Source: CAZWKX01 sp964614095
Lineage (GTDB): Bacteria > Actinomycetota > Acidimicrobiia > Spongiisociales > UBA11373
Direction: 5' to 3'
Assembly (NCBI GenBank): GCA_964614095.1
Contig: CAZTJO010000008.1
Coordinates: forward strand, 1 to 60,551
DNA length: 60,551 bases
Shown piece after piece: positions 34,016 through 40,751 of this stretch. The first letter of the stretch is position 1; each line of letters starts with the position of its first letter. A program made the translations under genes and the position numbers. The notes beneath the pieces are model-generated. The model ran no database searches. It saw nothing but the letters and a program-made list of their open reading frames with translations, and was not told where the DNA came from.

Positions 34016-34258
34016 ATGGAGAAAACCCTCCATATCGACATCCGTATCGACGAGGACGACACCCACACTCTGGCTTTTGCCGAATTGGAGCTGCTCGGCG
34101 AGCATTTCGAGGCAACCGGAAGAGCGCACCGGAACCCCGCGGATCGGCCCATTCCCGCTGTTGGTGAAGAGTTGGCCCTCGCCAGGGCCCTCCAGGGACT
34201 TGCTCTCCTCGTCAAACAAGCCTCTCAGGCCAAGATCGACCAGTTCCTCGAAACCTGA
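34016..34258 (+). CDS. DUF1876-family protein
   Basis: An 80-residue protein with the actinobacterial DUF1876 pattern: a first strand with D-E-D-D-T-H-T, a middle with G-R-A-H-R-N-P-A-D-R-P-I-P-x-V-G-E-E-L-A-L-A-R-A-L, and an amphipathic C-terminal helix. The fold has been likened to a double-stranded-RNA-binding or dodecin-like alpha/beta unit; no function is established. The ATG at 34016 is used because GGAGAA precedes it; the earlier GTG/ATG lies inside the inverted repeat. Expression is probably controlled at that repeat. Confidence 0.8.
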   Translation: MEKTLHIDIRIDEDDTHTLAFAELELLGEHFEATGRAHRNPADRPIPAVGEELALARALQGLALLVKQASQAKIDQFLET

Positions 34259-34350
34259 CAGGCCCTCCATGGCGCTCGAGCGCAGTGGGCTCCGGCGCCT
34301 CTAGTGTATCTTTCCCCAGAATCCGCCACCGTCAGTGGCCGGACAAGCTA

Positions 34351-34378
34351 CTTAAGGTATCTGGCTCAATGCCGATAA
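34351..34378 (+). promoter_or_regulatory. near-consensus sigma-28/WhiG-type promoter
   Basis: CTTAA (34351-34355), 15 bases, then GCCGATAA (34371-34378). The FliA/WhiG consensus is TAAA-N15-GCCGATAA, so only one position differs. It lies 215 bases upstream of the first lipoprotein gene, before the strong hairpin at 34479. Confidence 0.5.
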
Positions 34379-34478
34379 ATAGGACGAGTGATCCTGGGCT
34401 CGCTCGGTCCCACTCCACCAGGACAGGAGGCACCCCCCTTCCTCCGACTCCTCCTGCAGAGCGGCCCCCGGGACATCA

Positions 34479-34510
34479 GCAGCCCCCTCCACGGCACCGG
34501 AGGGGGCTGC
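34479..34510 (+). terminator. strong 12-bp hairpin in the gap before the lipoprotein gene
   Basis: GCAGCCCCCTCC and GGAGGGGGCTGC are perfect complements with an 8-base loop, followed by ACCTTT. The gap 34259-34592 contains no gene. The hairpin lies between two promoter-like sites (34351 and 34558), so it could be a terminator or an attenuator. Confidence 0.5.
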
Positions 34511-34557
34511 ACCTTTGCGGGGCACCGACACTGGGCCAGAACAGCGCACGCAGAACA

Positions 34558-34586
34558 CTCAAGACCACCCTTCTGCCTCCGATACC
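34558..34586 (+). promoter_or_regulatory. promoter-like motif of the first lipoprotein (CTCAA-N16-CCGATACC)
   Basis: CTCAA (34558-34562) and CCGATACC (34579-34586) are spaced by 16 bases, 6 bases before the ATG. The same two elements with identical spacing occur at 35781-35809, while the spacer sequences differ almost completely, which argues for selection. Confidence 0.5.
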
Positions 34587-34592
34587 GCGCCT

Positions 34593-35681
34593 ATGCGGAA
34601 GATGGTGCCGATACTCCTCCTGGTGCTCGCTGCCTGTGGTGGGCCGCCCGCGGCTTCGCCCTCTCCCGTCTTTGTTGAGCCCGACGAGGCTGCGGTCACC
34701 CTGCCCGGCCCCCCGCCGCCGTCCCCAGATGATGAGCTGCAGAGCCTCGACGATCTTGTCGAAGTCATCCAGCAGGCGTTCGATCTCTGCCCGTCCAGTT
34801 ACCTCTTCAAGTCCAGTGCCACCGTCGCTGCCAACACCGGAGAGTGGACCGTCGATGTCGAGGGTGAGGCCAGCGGCACCGACCTCGCCTTTCGAGCTTC
34901 CTGGCCTGGCAGCCTCCAAGGCGCCATCTGGCTTGATGATTCCGTCTGGACGCAGATCTCCGGCCGGTGGGTGAGACACCCACCCGGATCCATGCCGGAA
35001 CTGAGAGCGCCTGCCCCCGTCACCTATGCCCAAGCCCTGCAGGAAGCCATGCTCCTGCTCACCTATCTAGAGGGCTCCATCGAGCGCATTGATCCGGCCC
35101 GGACCGACTCCCAGAATGCAGTTCATTACCAAGTGGAGATCCCCAACCTTCAGGACATGCCCATAGGCGGATCTCGCTCGATCGATCTCTGGTTCGACAA
35201 CGGCGTACTGATCAAACTCAGCCATGAGACCGAGCCGCCCTCCGGCTGGGCCGGCTCGGCGGTCGTCTCGCTGTCTTGGGAGATGTCTGAGATCGATTCG
35301 TCGATCGAGGTCCTGCCCCCCGACCCCAGCGAGGTGATCATCTCAGCCGCCTACGCTGATGAGCACGCCCTCACCGCACTCAGCGACACGCTCTTTCTGC
35401 TGGCGGCCATCTGCCCCGACGGTGGAGACTGTGTCGTCACCTCGGCGCAGATCCAGGTCATGGAGCCGGTGTTTGCCTACACCAATGACTTCACCGCCAT
35501 CGAACCGGGCATCGTCGGTTTCGATACCGAAGGCGCCTCTTTGTTCGTCGTCACCCAGAGCCACAGTGGCGATTGGCTGTGTCGGCAGCTGGACCGCAGC
35601 ACTGGTGAGACTCTCACTGCCCGCGGCCGCAACCTCGAGCAGGTCGACACACGGCCTGAATGTGAAGCACGAGCCGGCTGA
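34593..35681 (+). CDS. lipoprotein of unknown function (LppX/LprG-like), paralogue 1
   Basis: A 362-residue lipoprotein: signal ILLLVLAAC with lipid-attachment Cys, Pro-rich spacer, then an alpha/beta region resembling mycobacterial LppX/LprG-type lipid-carrier folds (repeated patterns such as Y-L-F-K-S-S-A-T-V ... G-E-W-T-V-D-V-E-G-E-A and I-D-L-W-F-D-N-G-V-L). A C-terminal extension of about 100 residues with two Cys pairs is specific to this copy. The segment I-G-G-S-R-S-I-D-L-W and the E-P-P-S-G pattern are shared with the next gene. It probably sits on the outer face of the membrane. There is no Shine-Dalgarno; the start is 6 bases after the promoter-like motif. Confidence 0.7.
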   Translation: MRKMVPILLLVLAACGGPPAASPSPVFVEPDEAAVTLPGPPPPSPDDELQSLDDLVEVIQQAFDLCPSSYLFKSSATVAANTGEWTVDVEGEASGTDLAFRASWPGSLQGAIWLDDSVWTQISGRWVRHPPGSMPELRAPAPVTYAQALQEAMLLLTYLEGSIERIDPARTDSQNAVHYQVEIPNLQDMPIGGSRSIDLWFDNGVLIKLSHETEPPSGWAGSAVVSLSWEMSEIDSSIEVLPPDPSEVIISAAYADEHALTALSDTLFLLAAICPDGGDCVVTSAQIQVMEPVFAYTNDFTAIEPGIVGFDTEGASLFVVTQSHSGDWLCRQLDRSTGETLTARGRNLEQVDTRPECEARAG

Positions 35682-35780
35682 CCCCCCGCATCAGCTCCCG
35701 ATCACGCTCCAGTGTTAACTCTGCCGCCAGCCTTGGGGCCCCGGACCGGTGCCCCCTGGCGGCGTCTTCGACGGGAACTA

Positions 35781-35809
35781 CTCAAGCGTCACAATCACAC
35801 TCCGATACC
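35781..35809 (+). promoter_or_regulatory. promoter-like motif of the second lipoprotein (CTCAA-N16-CCGATACC)
   Basis: CTCAA (35781-35785) and CCGATACC (35802-35809) with 16 bases between, 6 bases before ATG 35816. Identical in elements and geometry to 34558-34586. Confidence 0.5.
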
Positions 35810-35815
35810 GCACCT

Positions 35816-36565
35816 ATGAGGAGAATCCTGCCACTTATGGCATTGCTTCTGGCCGCCTGTAGTGAAGGCGGCATCGCCTCATGGGAGGCCCTCACCACGA
35901 TCGAACCCACCGCGGCCATCCCAGCGCCGGCGCCAACCACCACACTTCCGGCGCCCGAACTCGGCATCGAGAGCCTCGACGAGCTGTATGTGTTCATCGG
36001 ACTCGGCGACCCGCCGACCGCCTACCACTTCTCCACCAATATCGAATATCCCCCTGATTCCGGCTACGACACAATCGATCTTGAGGGCGACATCGGCGGC
36101 GACGATTTCCACTACGTGAGCTGGGCGCCTTGGGGCTCCACCGAGTATCTGTATGTGGACGGCACGCTCTTCCTGAATTGGGATGGGGTTTGGGCCGTCC
36201 CTGATGACCAAGAGCCGCCGTCGGACGCCATCAGCTACTTCTTCGCCCGAAGCGTTGTCCTCACCAGCATCAACGAGACCGGTTCGCTGGAACCCATCGA
36301 GCCGATCGAGACGAACGGACGCCCCACCGCCGGCTATCGAGTGACCGTTTCTGAAATAGCCAATTCGGCACCAATCGGAGGCTCCCGCACCGTCGACCTA
36401 TGGGTCACCGAGGACGGAGTCCTGGTGCGATTCGTCCTCGACACGGTGCCACCGTCCGGCGTCGAATACCTGGATACGAATCACGCCGAGTGGCAGATGA
36501 CCAACCTTGGGGAACCCGCAGAAATCAATCCGCCGGACACCGACACCGTCATCGTCGGCGGCTAG
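35816..36565 (+). CDS. lipoprotein of unknown function, paralogue 2
   Basis: A 249-residue lipoprotein with signal PLMALLLAAC, a Pro/Thr-rich spacer and the same core as its upstream neighbour, including I-G-G-S-R-T-V-D-L-W, D-G-V-L-V-R-F and V-P-P-S-G. It lacks the C-terminal Cys-containing extension. The N-terminal S-W-E-A-L-T-T also resembles the third lipoprotein at 36629 (A-W-P-A-L-T-T). Tandem duplication followed by divergence is the simplest explanation. The family is not recognised beyond similarity to LppX-like proteins. Confidence 0.7.
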   Translation: MRRILPLMALLLAACSEGGIASWEALTTIEPTAAIPAPAPTTTLPAPELGIESLDELYVFIGLGDPPTAYHFSTNIEYPPDSGYDTIDLEGDIGGDDFHYVSWAPWGSTEYLYVDGTLFLNWDGVWAVPDDQEPPSDAISYFFARSVVLTSINETGSLEPIEPIETNGRPTAGYRVTVSEIANSAPIGGSRTVDLWVTEDGVLVRFVLDTVPPSGVEYLDTNHAEWQMTNLGEPAEINPPDTDTVIVGG

Positions 36566-36628
36566 AACGCCCTCGTCGAAAGGGCTGGGTAGTCTGGGTC
36601 TTCTTCAGATCCTTGGCGGCAGAGCCTG

Positions 36629-37144
36629 CTACTGCGAGCTTGGCTGCGCCCAGAGTCTTCCGAGAGCGGGAATCCCTGGGCAGTGCACCTCGACGTACTC
36701 GGCCATAGGCTCCCGTGCCCCGGTCTCAACTCCGGGGAAGCGGAACGACTCCCCCTCCAATGAAAACCGCTCGATGAGGCCCGACTCGAAAGCATTAGCC
36801 GGCACCTCCCGGTTATGGGCAACAACCTGCACGTCTGCCTGAATCTCCGGCGGTGCCTCCTGGGCCGCGGCGGCAAAAAACTCGGCGGCGAAACGAAGGA
36901 CCCTCAACACCTCGACGTCGTCCATGTCTTTGTATAGCAGGGTGCCATCCACATCGGCCAGCAGCTCGCAAAAAGGATCACTTGCGACAACCACGATCGA
37001 AGTCGTCGATGAGAGCACCACATCATCGGCACGAACGATCGTCGTCGGCGGTGGCGGTGTTGTAGTCAGAGCCGGCCAGGCCACGGAAGTGCCCCCGCTG
37101 CACCCAGCCAGCAGCAACCCGCAGCCGAGCACGAGATACCTCAC
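36629..37144 (-). CDS. lipoprotein of unknown function, third member of the cluster
   Basis: A 171-residue lipoprotein from a GTG start: signal L-V-L-G-C-G-L-L-L-A-G-C, a Pro/Thr spacer, then an alpha-helical domain (F-C-E-L-L-A-D-V-D-G and E-V-L-R-V-L-R-F-A-A-E-F-F-A-A-A) ending with a Cys in VHCPGIP. The helical domain differs from the two lipoproteins on the plus strand, but the segment after the lipobox (S-G-G-T-S-V-A-W-P-A-L-T-T-T) is similar. A matching promoter-like motif lies on the minus strand at 37151-37180. Function is unknown. Confidence 0.65.
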   Translation of the reverse strand: MRYLVLGCGLLLAGCSGGTSVAWPALTTTPPPPTTIVRADDVVLSSTTSIVVVASDPFCELLADVDGTLLYKDMDDVEVLRVLRFAAEFFAAAAQEAPPEIQADVQVVAHNREVPANAFESGLIERFSLEGESFRFPGVETGAREPMAEYVEVHCPGIPALGRLWAQPSSQ

Positions 37145-37150
37145 CCTCGC

Positions 37151-37180
37151 CTATTCGGCTTTGGCTCCGCAAGTCTTGAG
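37151..37180 (-). promoter_or_regulatory. promoter-like motif of the third lipoprotein (CTCAA-N17-CCGAATAG)
   Basis: On the minus strand CTCAA (37180-37176), 17 bases, CCGAATAG (37158-37151), then 6 bases to the GTG at 37144. It resembles the motifs of the two neighbouring lipoproteins, with a slightly altered second element. The remaining gap to dnaB (37181-37278) shows nothing. Confidence 0.35.
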
Positions 37181-37278
37181 CAGCGGGCGAACGGCGCCGA
37201 CTCAAAACCGCCCCACTTGACGACTCCACACGCGGTCAGGTCGATTCCGCACGACCGATTCCCGAGCAGACCTGTTGA

Positions 37279-38634
37279 CTACACCGGTTCGTCGGAGGTG
37301 TAGTTGCGGAAACGGGTGAACTCGGCGGCGAAGTTCATCATGATCTGCCCTGTGGCCCCCGAGCGGTGTTTGGCTATGTTCACCTCGGCGATGCCGCGCT
37401 GATCGCCGCCGGGGTTGTAGTACTCGTCGCGGTAGATGAACATCACCACATCGGCGTCCTGCTCAATGGCCCCCGATTCCCTCAGATCTCCGAGCCGGGG
37501 CCGCTTGTTTTCGCGCTGCTCCAGGGCACGGTTGAGCTGGGAAACTGCGATAACCGGCACACGGAGCTCACGGGCCAGGTTCTTGAGCGACAGGCTGATG
37601 TCGGCGATCTCCTGCTGACGATTCTCATTACGGCTGCTGCTCCGCATCAGCTGCAGATAATCCACCACCACCAGATCGAGACCCCGCTTCCGGGCCAGGC
37701 GGCGACACTTTGCCCGTATGGCCGTCACGGTGAGATCGGGCGAGTCATCGACATAAAACGGCAACTGGTAGAGACGGGCCGCCTCTCGGGCCAGACGCTG
37801 CCAGAGCTCTTGGCCGAATTGGCCAGAGCGCAGCTTGTGCGAGTCGATCCCTGCCATGGCCGACAGCAGCCGCAGCACGACTTCCTCCCGGCTCATTTCA
37901 AGCGTGAACAGCGCCACAGGATGATCGCGGTCGGCGATGTTCTGAGCGATATTGAGAGCAAGAGCGGTCTTACCCATCGACGGCCGGGCCGCAATGACCA
38001 CAAGGTTCGCTTTGTGGAGGCCGGCCAGCTTGCCGTCCAGGTCGCGAAACCCCGTGGGCAGGCCGGTGATCTCATCGCCCTTGGTACCCAGCTCTTCAAT
38101 GCGCTCAAGGGTCTCCTGCAGCATGGGACCTACCACAGCCAGCCCATCGCCCACCTTCTCCTCCGACACCCGGAACACTTCCTGCTCCGCCGCATCGAGC
38201 ACATCGTCAATGGTGCGTTCGGTCTGCATGGCGATGGAGACAACCATCGAGCCGGCCCGAAGCAGCCGCCGGCGTGCCGCGGTCTCGTCAACAATGTCCG
38301 CGTAGTAGTCCACATTTGATGCCGCCGGCACCGTCTCCAGGAGACCGGTGAGGTAGCCCACACCCCCGATGCGGTCGAGCTGCTTGTTGCGCCTCAAGGC
38401 ATCGGACACGGTGACGGCATCAATGGCCTGGTTGCTGTTGAAGAGCCCGATGATGGCCTCAAAGATGATCTGATGAGCCGGCTTGTAGAAGTCCTCGGGC
38501 TGGAGCTTCTCGAGGGCAATGTTGGCCGCATCGGGTGACAACATCACCGCTCCAAGCACTGAAGCTTCCGCCTCCAGGTTGTGGGGCGGAACCCTGGCTC
38601 CATCGGCCCGTGGTTGCTCAAGTTGTGTCGTCAT
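37279..38634 (-). CDS. dnaB: replicative DNA helicase DnaB
   Basis: A 451-residue hexameric 5'-3' helicase that unwinds DNA at the fork. The N-terminal primase-interacting domain (P-P-H-N-L-E-A-E-A-S-V-L-G-A) is followed by the RecA-like domain with Walker A A-R-P-S-M-G-K-T-A, Walker B V-V-V-D-Y-L-Q-L-M, and the ending Q-L-N-R-A-L-E-Q-R. No intein is present, unlike many mycobacterial copies. It is the last gene of the conserved block, 4 bases after rplI. Confidence 0.96.
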   Translation of the reverse strand: MTTQLEQPRADGARVPPHNLEAEASVLGAVMLSPDAANIALEKLQPEDFYKPAHQIIFEAIIGLFNSNQAIDAVTVSDALRRNKQLDRIGGVGYLTGLLETVPAASNVDYYADIVDETAARRRLLRAGSMVVSIAMQTERTIDDVLDAAEQEVFRVSEEKVGDGLAVVGPMLQETLERIEELGTKGDEITGLPTGFRDLDGKLAGLHKANLVVIAARPSMGKTALALNIAQNIADRDHPVALFTLEMSREEVVLRLLSAMAGIDSHKLRSGQFGQELWQRLAREAARLYQLPFYVDDSPDLTVTAIRAKCRRLARKRGLDLVVVDYLQLMRSSSRNENRQQEIADISLSLKNLARELRVPVIAVSQLNRALEQRENKRPRLGDLRESGAIEQDADVVMFIYRDEYYNPGGDQRGIAEVNIAKHRSGATGQIMMNFAAEFTRFRNYTSDEPV

Positions 38635-38638
38635 CGGC

Positions 38639-39085
38639 TCAAGCTGGGATCACTTCCAGGGTCAGCTGGCATTCCACATCAACGAACGGCCGCACACGAA
38701 TCTCGTAGGAGCCAAGCTCCTTGATGGGTGTGCGGAGATCGATGTGGCTGTGGTCGATATCTACCCCCGTGAATCTCTTGATGGCCTCAGCGATGTCTCG
38801 CTGACCGATAGAGCCGAACAGCTTGCCCTCATCGGCCGACCGCGCCGCCACCACGACCTTCTGCCCGTCCAGGGCCGCCGACACCGCCTCTGCCTCTTCT
38901 CTCGCCTTGCGCTCGGCCTCTTCTCGAACACGCCGGATCTGTTCCGCGTCCTTGAGCGAACCCGCCGTCGCCTTCATGGCCAGCTTCTTGGGAACGAGGT
39001 AGTTGCGGCCGTAGCCATCGGCCACTTCAACCACGTCGCCCTTGCGGCCCAGTCCGTCCACGTCTTCAACAAGGATGAGCTTCAT
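38639..39085 (-). CDS. rplI: 50S ribosomal protein L9
   Basis: A 148-residue two-domain L9: N-terminal RNA-binding domain M-K-L-I-L-V-E-D-V-D-G-L-G-R-K-G-D-V-V-E-V with the G-Y-G-R-N-Y-L loop, a long connecting helix rich in Glu/Arg/Ala, and a C-terminal domain with F-G-S-I. It binds 23S rRNA at the base of the L1 stalk. Its ATG overlaps the rpsR stop (ATGA). Confidence 0.97.
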   Translation of the reverse strand: MKLILVEDVDGLGRKGDVVEVADGYGRNYLVPKKLAMKATAGSLKDAEQIRRVREEAERKAREEAEAVSAALDGQKVVVAARSADEGKLFGSIGQRDIAEAIKRFTGVDIDHSHIDLRTPIKELGSYEIRVRPFVDVECQLTLEVIPA

Positions 39086-39345
39086 CGGTTCGTGTAGGGC
39101 AGAAGTGCCAACTCGCGCGCGTTCTTGATGGCCCGAGCCACCGCACGCTGGTGCTGTACACAGTTTCCGGTGACCCGTGACGAGCGGATCTTCGACCGGT
39201 CTGAAACATACCTGCGGAGCACCGCCACGTCCTTGTAGTCGACGTAGTCGATCTTCTCTACGCAGAAGTAGCAGACCTTCTTCTTTATACGCCTACCCGG
39301 CCGCTCCTCGCGGCGGCGGCGGGGTGTGCGCTTTCTCGGCGTCAT
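39082..39345 (-). CDS. rpsR: 30S ribosomal protein S18
   Basis: An 87-residue S18: a basic N-terminus, then V-C-Y-F-C (two Cys), the conserved Y-K-D-V-A-V-L-R-R-Y-V-S-D-R-S-K-I, and T-G-N-C-V-Q-H-Q-R. The CxxC with the later Cys suggests the zinc-binding (C+) form, so a Cys-free paralogue for zinc starvation may exist elsewhere in the genome. It lies 33 bases after ssb and overlaps rplI. Confidence 0.97.
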   Translation of the reverse strand: MTPRKRTPRRRREERPGRRIKKKVCYFCVEKIDYVDYKDVAVLRRYVSDRSKIRSSRVTGNCVQHQRAVARAIKNARELALLPYTNR

Positions 39346-39378
39346 GTTGTTTGGTGTCCTCCTGTAATGGGGAAGTGT

Positions 39379-39819
39379 CTAGAAGGGCGCCTCGTCGGGC
39401 CCATATTCCTCACGGGCAACCGGCGCCGCTGCCATCGGCGGCGGACTCTGCGAAAAAGCATCAGAACGCGGCGATTTTGTCACCACCGCGGTTGCCCACC
39501 GCAGCGACGGGCCTATCTCGTCGACGGATACCTCGACAACGGAGCGCTTCTCGCCCTCGGCCGTTTCCCACGAGCGCTGCTCCAGACGGCCGGTGATGAT
39601 CACCCGCATGCCCTTCTGCAGCGATTCGGCGGCATTCTCAGCGGCGTCCCTCCAAAGGGTTCCGGCAAAAAAGCTCGTATCTTCCTGCCACTCGCCGTCG
39701 CGCTGATAGCGCCGATTCACGGCGAAGCGGATTCGAGCCATCGCCACTCCGGATGCGGTGAACCGGAGTTCCGGGTCGTCCACAAGATTGCCGATGAGCA
39801 TCACATGATTCGCTGCCAT
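39379..39819 (-). CDS. ssb: single-stranded DNA-binding protein
   Basis: A 146-residue SSB with the N-terminal OB fold (V-M-L-I-G-N-L-V-D-D-P-E-L-R-F-T), the conserved F-A-V-N-R-R-Y and G-R-L-E-Q-R-S-W, a short disordered linker, and the acidic tip D-E-A-P-F that recruits replication and repair partners. The tip differs from the common D-D-D-I-P-F, which is normal for actinobacteria. Shine-Dalgarno GAGGAAGAG. It lies between rpsF and rpsR, the standard arrangement. Confidence 0.95.
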   Translation of the reverse strand: MAANHVMLIGNLVDDPELRFTASGVAMARIRFAVNRRYQRDGEWQEDTSFFAGTLWRDAAENAAESLQKGMRVIITGRLEQRSWETAEGEKRSVVEVSVDEIGPSLRWATAVVTKSPRSDAFSQSPPPMAAAPVAREEYGPDEAPF

Positions 39820-39886
39820 CGCTCTCTTCCTCGACTCTTCGTTCTCTTCAGCATTCTGACCTTCCGGTGCGACAAGAATGCCTTGC

Positions 39887-40171
39887 CTACTCCCGTCGGA
39901 TGAACTTGTGCCTCACGACGTTGTCCGACAGCAACAGCGCTCGATCAAGAGGACCGATGGCTTCAGTGTCGCCCTCAAACGTCACCACGGCGTAGTAGCC
40001 CTCGTGGAGATGCATGATCTCGTAGGCAAAACGACGTTTGCCCCAGAAATCGGTGTTCTTGACCTCGGCGCCGCGATCAGATAGCGCCTTCTCGATATTC
40101 GAGATCTCCGATCGCACCTCGGTCTCGGCAAGCTCAGGCCGAAAGATCGTCATCAACTCGTATGTGCGCAA
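39887..40171 (-). CDS. rpsF: 30S ribosomal protein S6
   Basis: A 94-residue S6: R-T-Y-E-L-M-T-I-F-R-P at the start, W-G-K-R-R-F-A-Y-E-I in the middle, and V-V-R-H-K-F-I at the end. It binds 16S rRNA with S18. The frame is open far upstream, but homology begins at a TTG (40171); AAGGAGG lies about 11 bases before it, slightly far. A GTG at 40183 directly after AAGGAG is the alternative and would add four residues. First gene of rpsF-ssb-rpsR-rplI-dnaB. The gap to the next gene (40172-40326) shows no gene. Confidence 0.95.
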   Translation of the reverse strand: MRTYELMTIFRPELAETEVRSEISNIEKALSDRGAEVKNTDFWGKRRFAYEIMHLHEGYYAVVTFEGDTEAIGPLDRALLLSDNVVRHKFIRRE

Positions 40172-40326
40172 GGTGCGCTCCACCTCCTTCGGACTCCCGC
40201 GTCTCGCGAGAGGCCCCCGTAGGGGCAGGTTGGGGAAGGGACGCAGTGTACCCCCTCCATGGCAGGTCGCGGAAGTGCAGTCTCTCCCGGTGACCAAGAG
40301 CGCGCCCGGCGTGTTCGCCCGGCATC

Positions 40327-40743
40327 TCAATCGGGCAGTGGCACTCCCAGTAACAGATCTTCCACCCCGCCGAACCCCCCGGCCGGCACCTCGAGTGCGT
40401 ACCGATACAGCCCGGCGGCGCGGTAGATCGAACATGGATCCCCCGCACACGGCTCCATATGCACCAGGTCGACAAGTCCGCCAGCCGCGTCGAAGAAGGC
40501 CACGTCGAGCGGAATCAGGGTGTTCTTCATCCAAAACGACGTATCGGTGTCCGTGGCGTACACGAACAACATGCCGTCCAGGTCTCCAAGATCTTCGACA
40601 CCCATCAGCCCTTGGCTGCGCTCGCCGGCGTCATCGGCCACAGCCACATTCCACGCCTGGCCTCCGACGATGACCTCTGCCTCGTCGAAACCCTGCAGCA
40701 CGCCACCGCCCGGCTTCCCCCCACAGCCGGCCACAAGCAGCAC
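40327..40743 (-). CDS. DUF192-family lipoprotein
   Basis: A protein of about 138 residues with the DUF192 fold: E-R-S-Q-G-L-M-G-V-E-D-L, D-G-M-L-F-V, F-W-M-K-N-T-L-I-P-L-D-V-A-F-F-D, and V-P-A-G. The N-terminus is short: V-L-L-V-A-G-C-G-G with a lipobox, which makes an unusually brief signal from the annotated GTG. Reading the frame further upstream gives I-V-R-R-L-I-G-V-V before it, a perfect lipoprotein signal, but it would need an ATC start (GGAGGAG lies just before). The function of DUF192 proteins is unknown. It follows panB directly. Confidence 0.8.
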   Translation of the reverse strand: MLLVAGCGGKPGGGVLQGFDEAEVIVGGQAWNVAVADDAGERSQGLMGVEDLGDLDGMLFVYATDTDTSFWMKNTLIPLDVAFFDAAGGLVDLVHMEPCAGDPCSIYRAAGLYRYALEVPAGGFGGVEDLLLGVPLPD

Positions 40744-40751
40744 AACACCAA

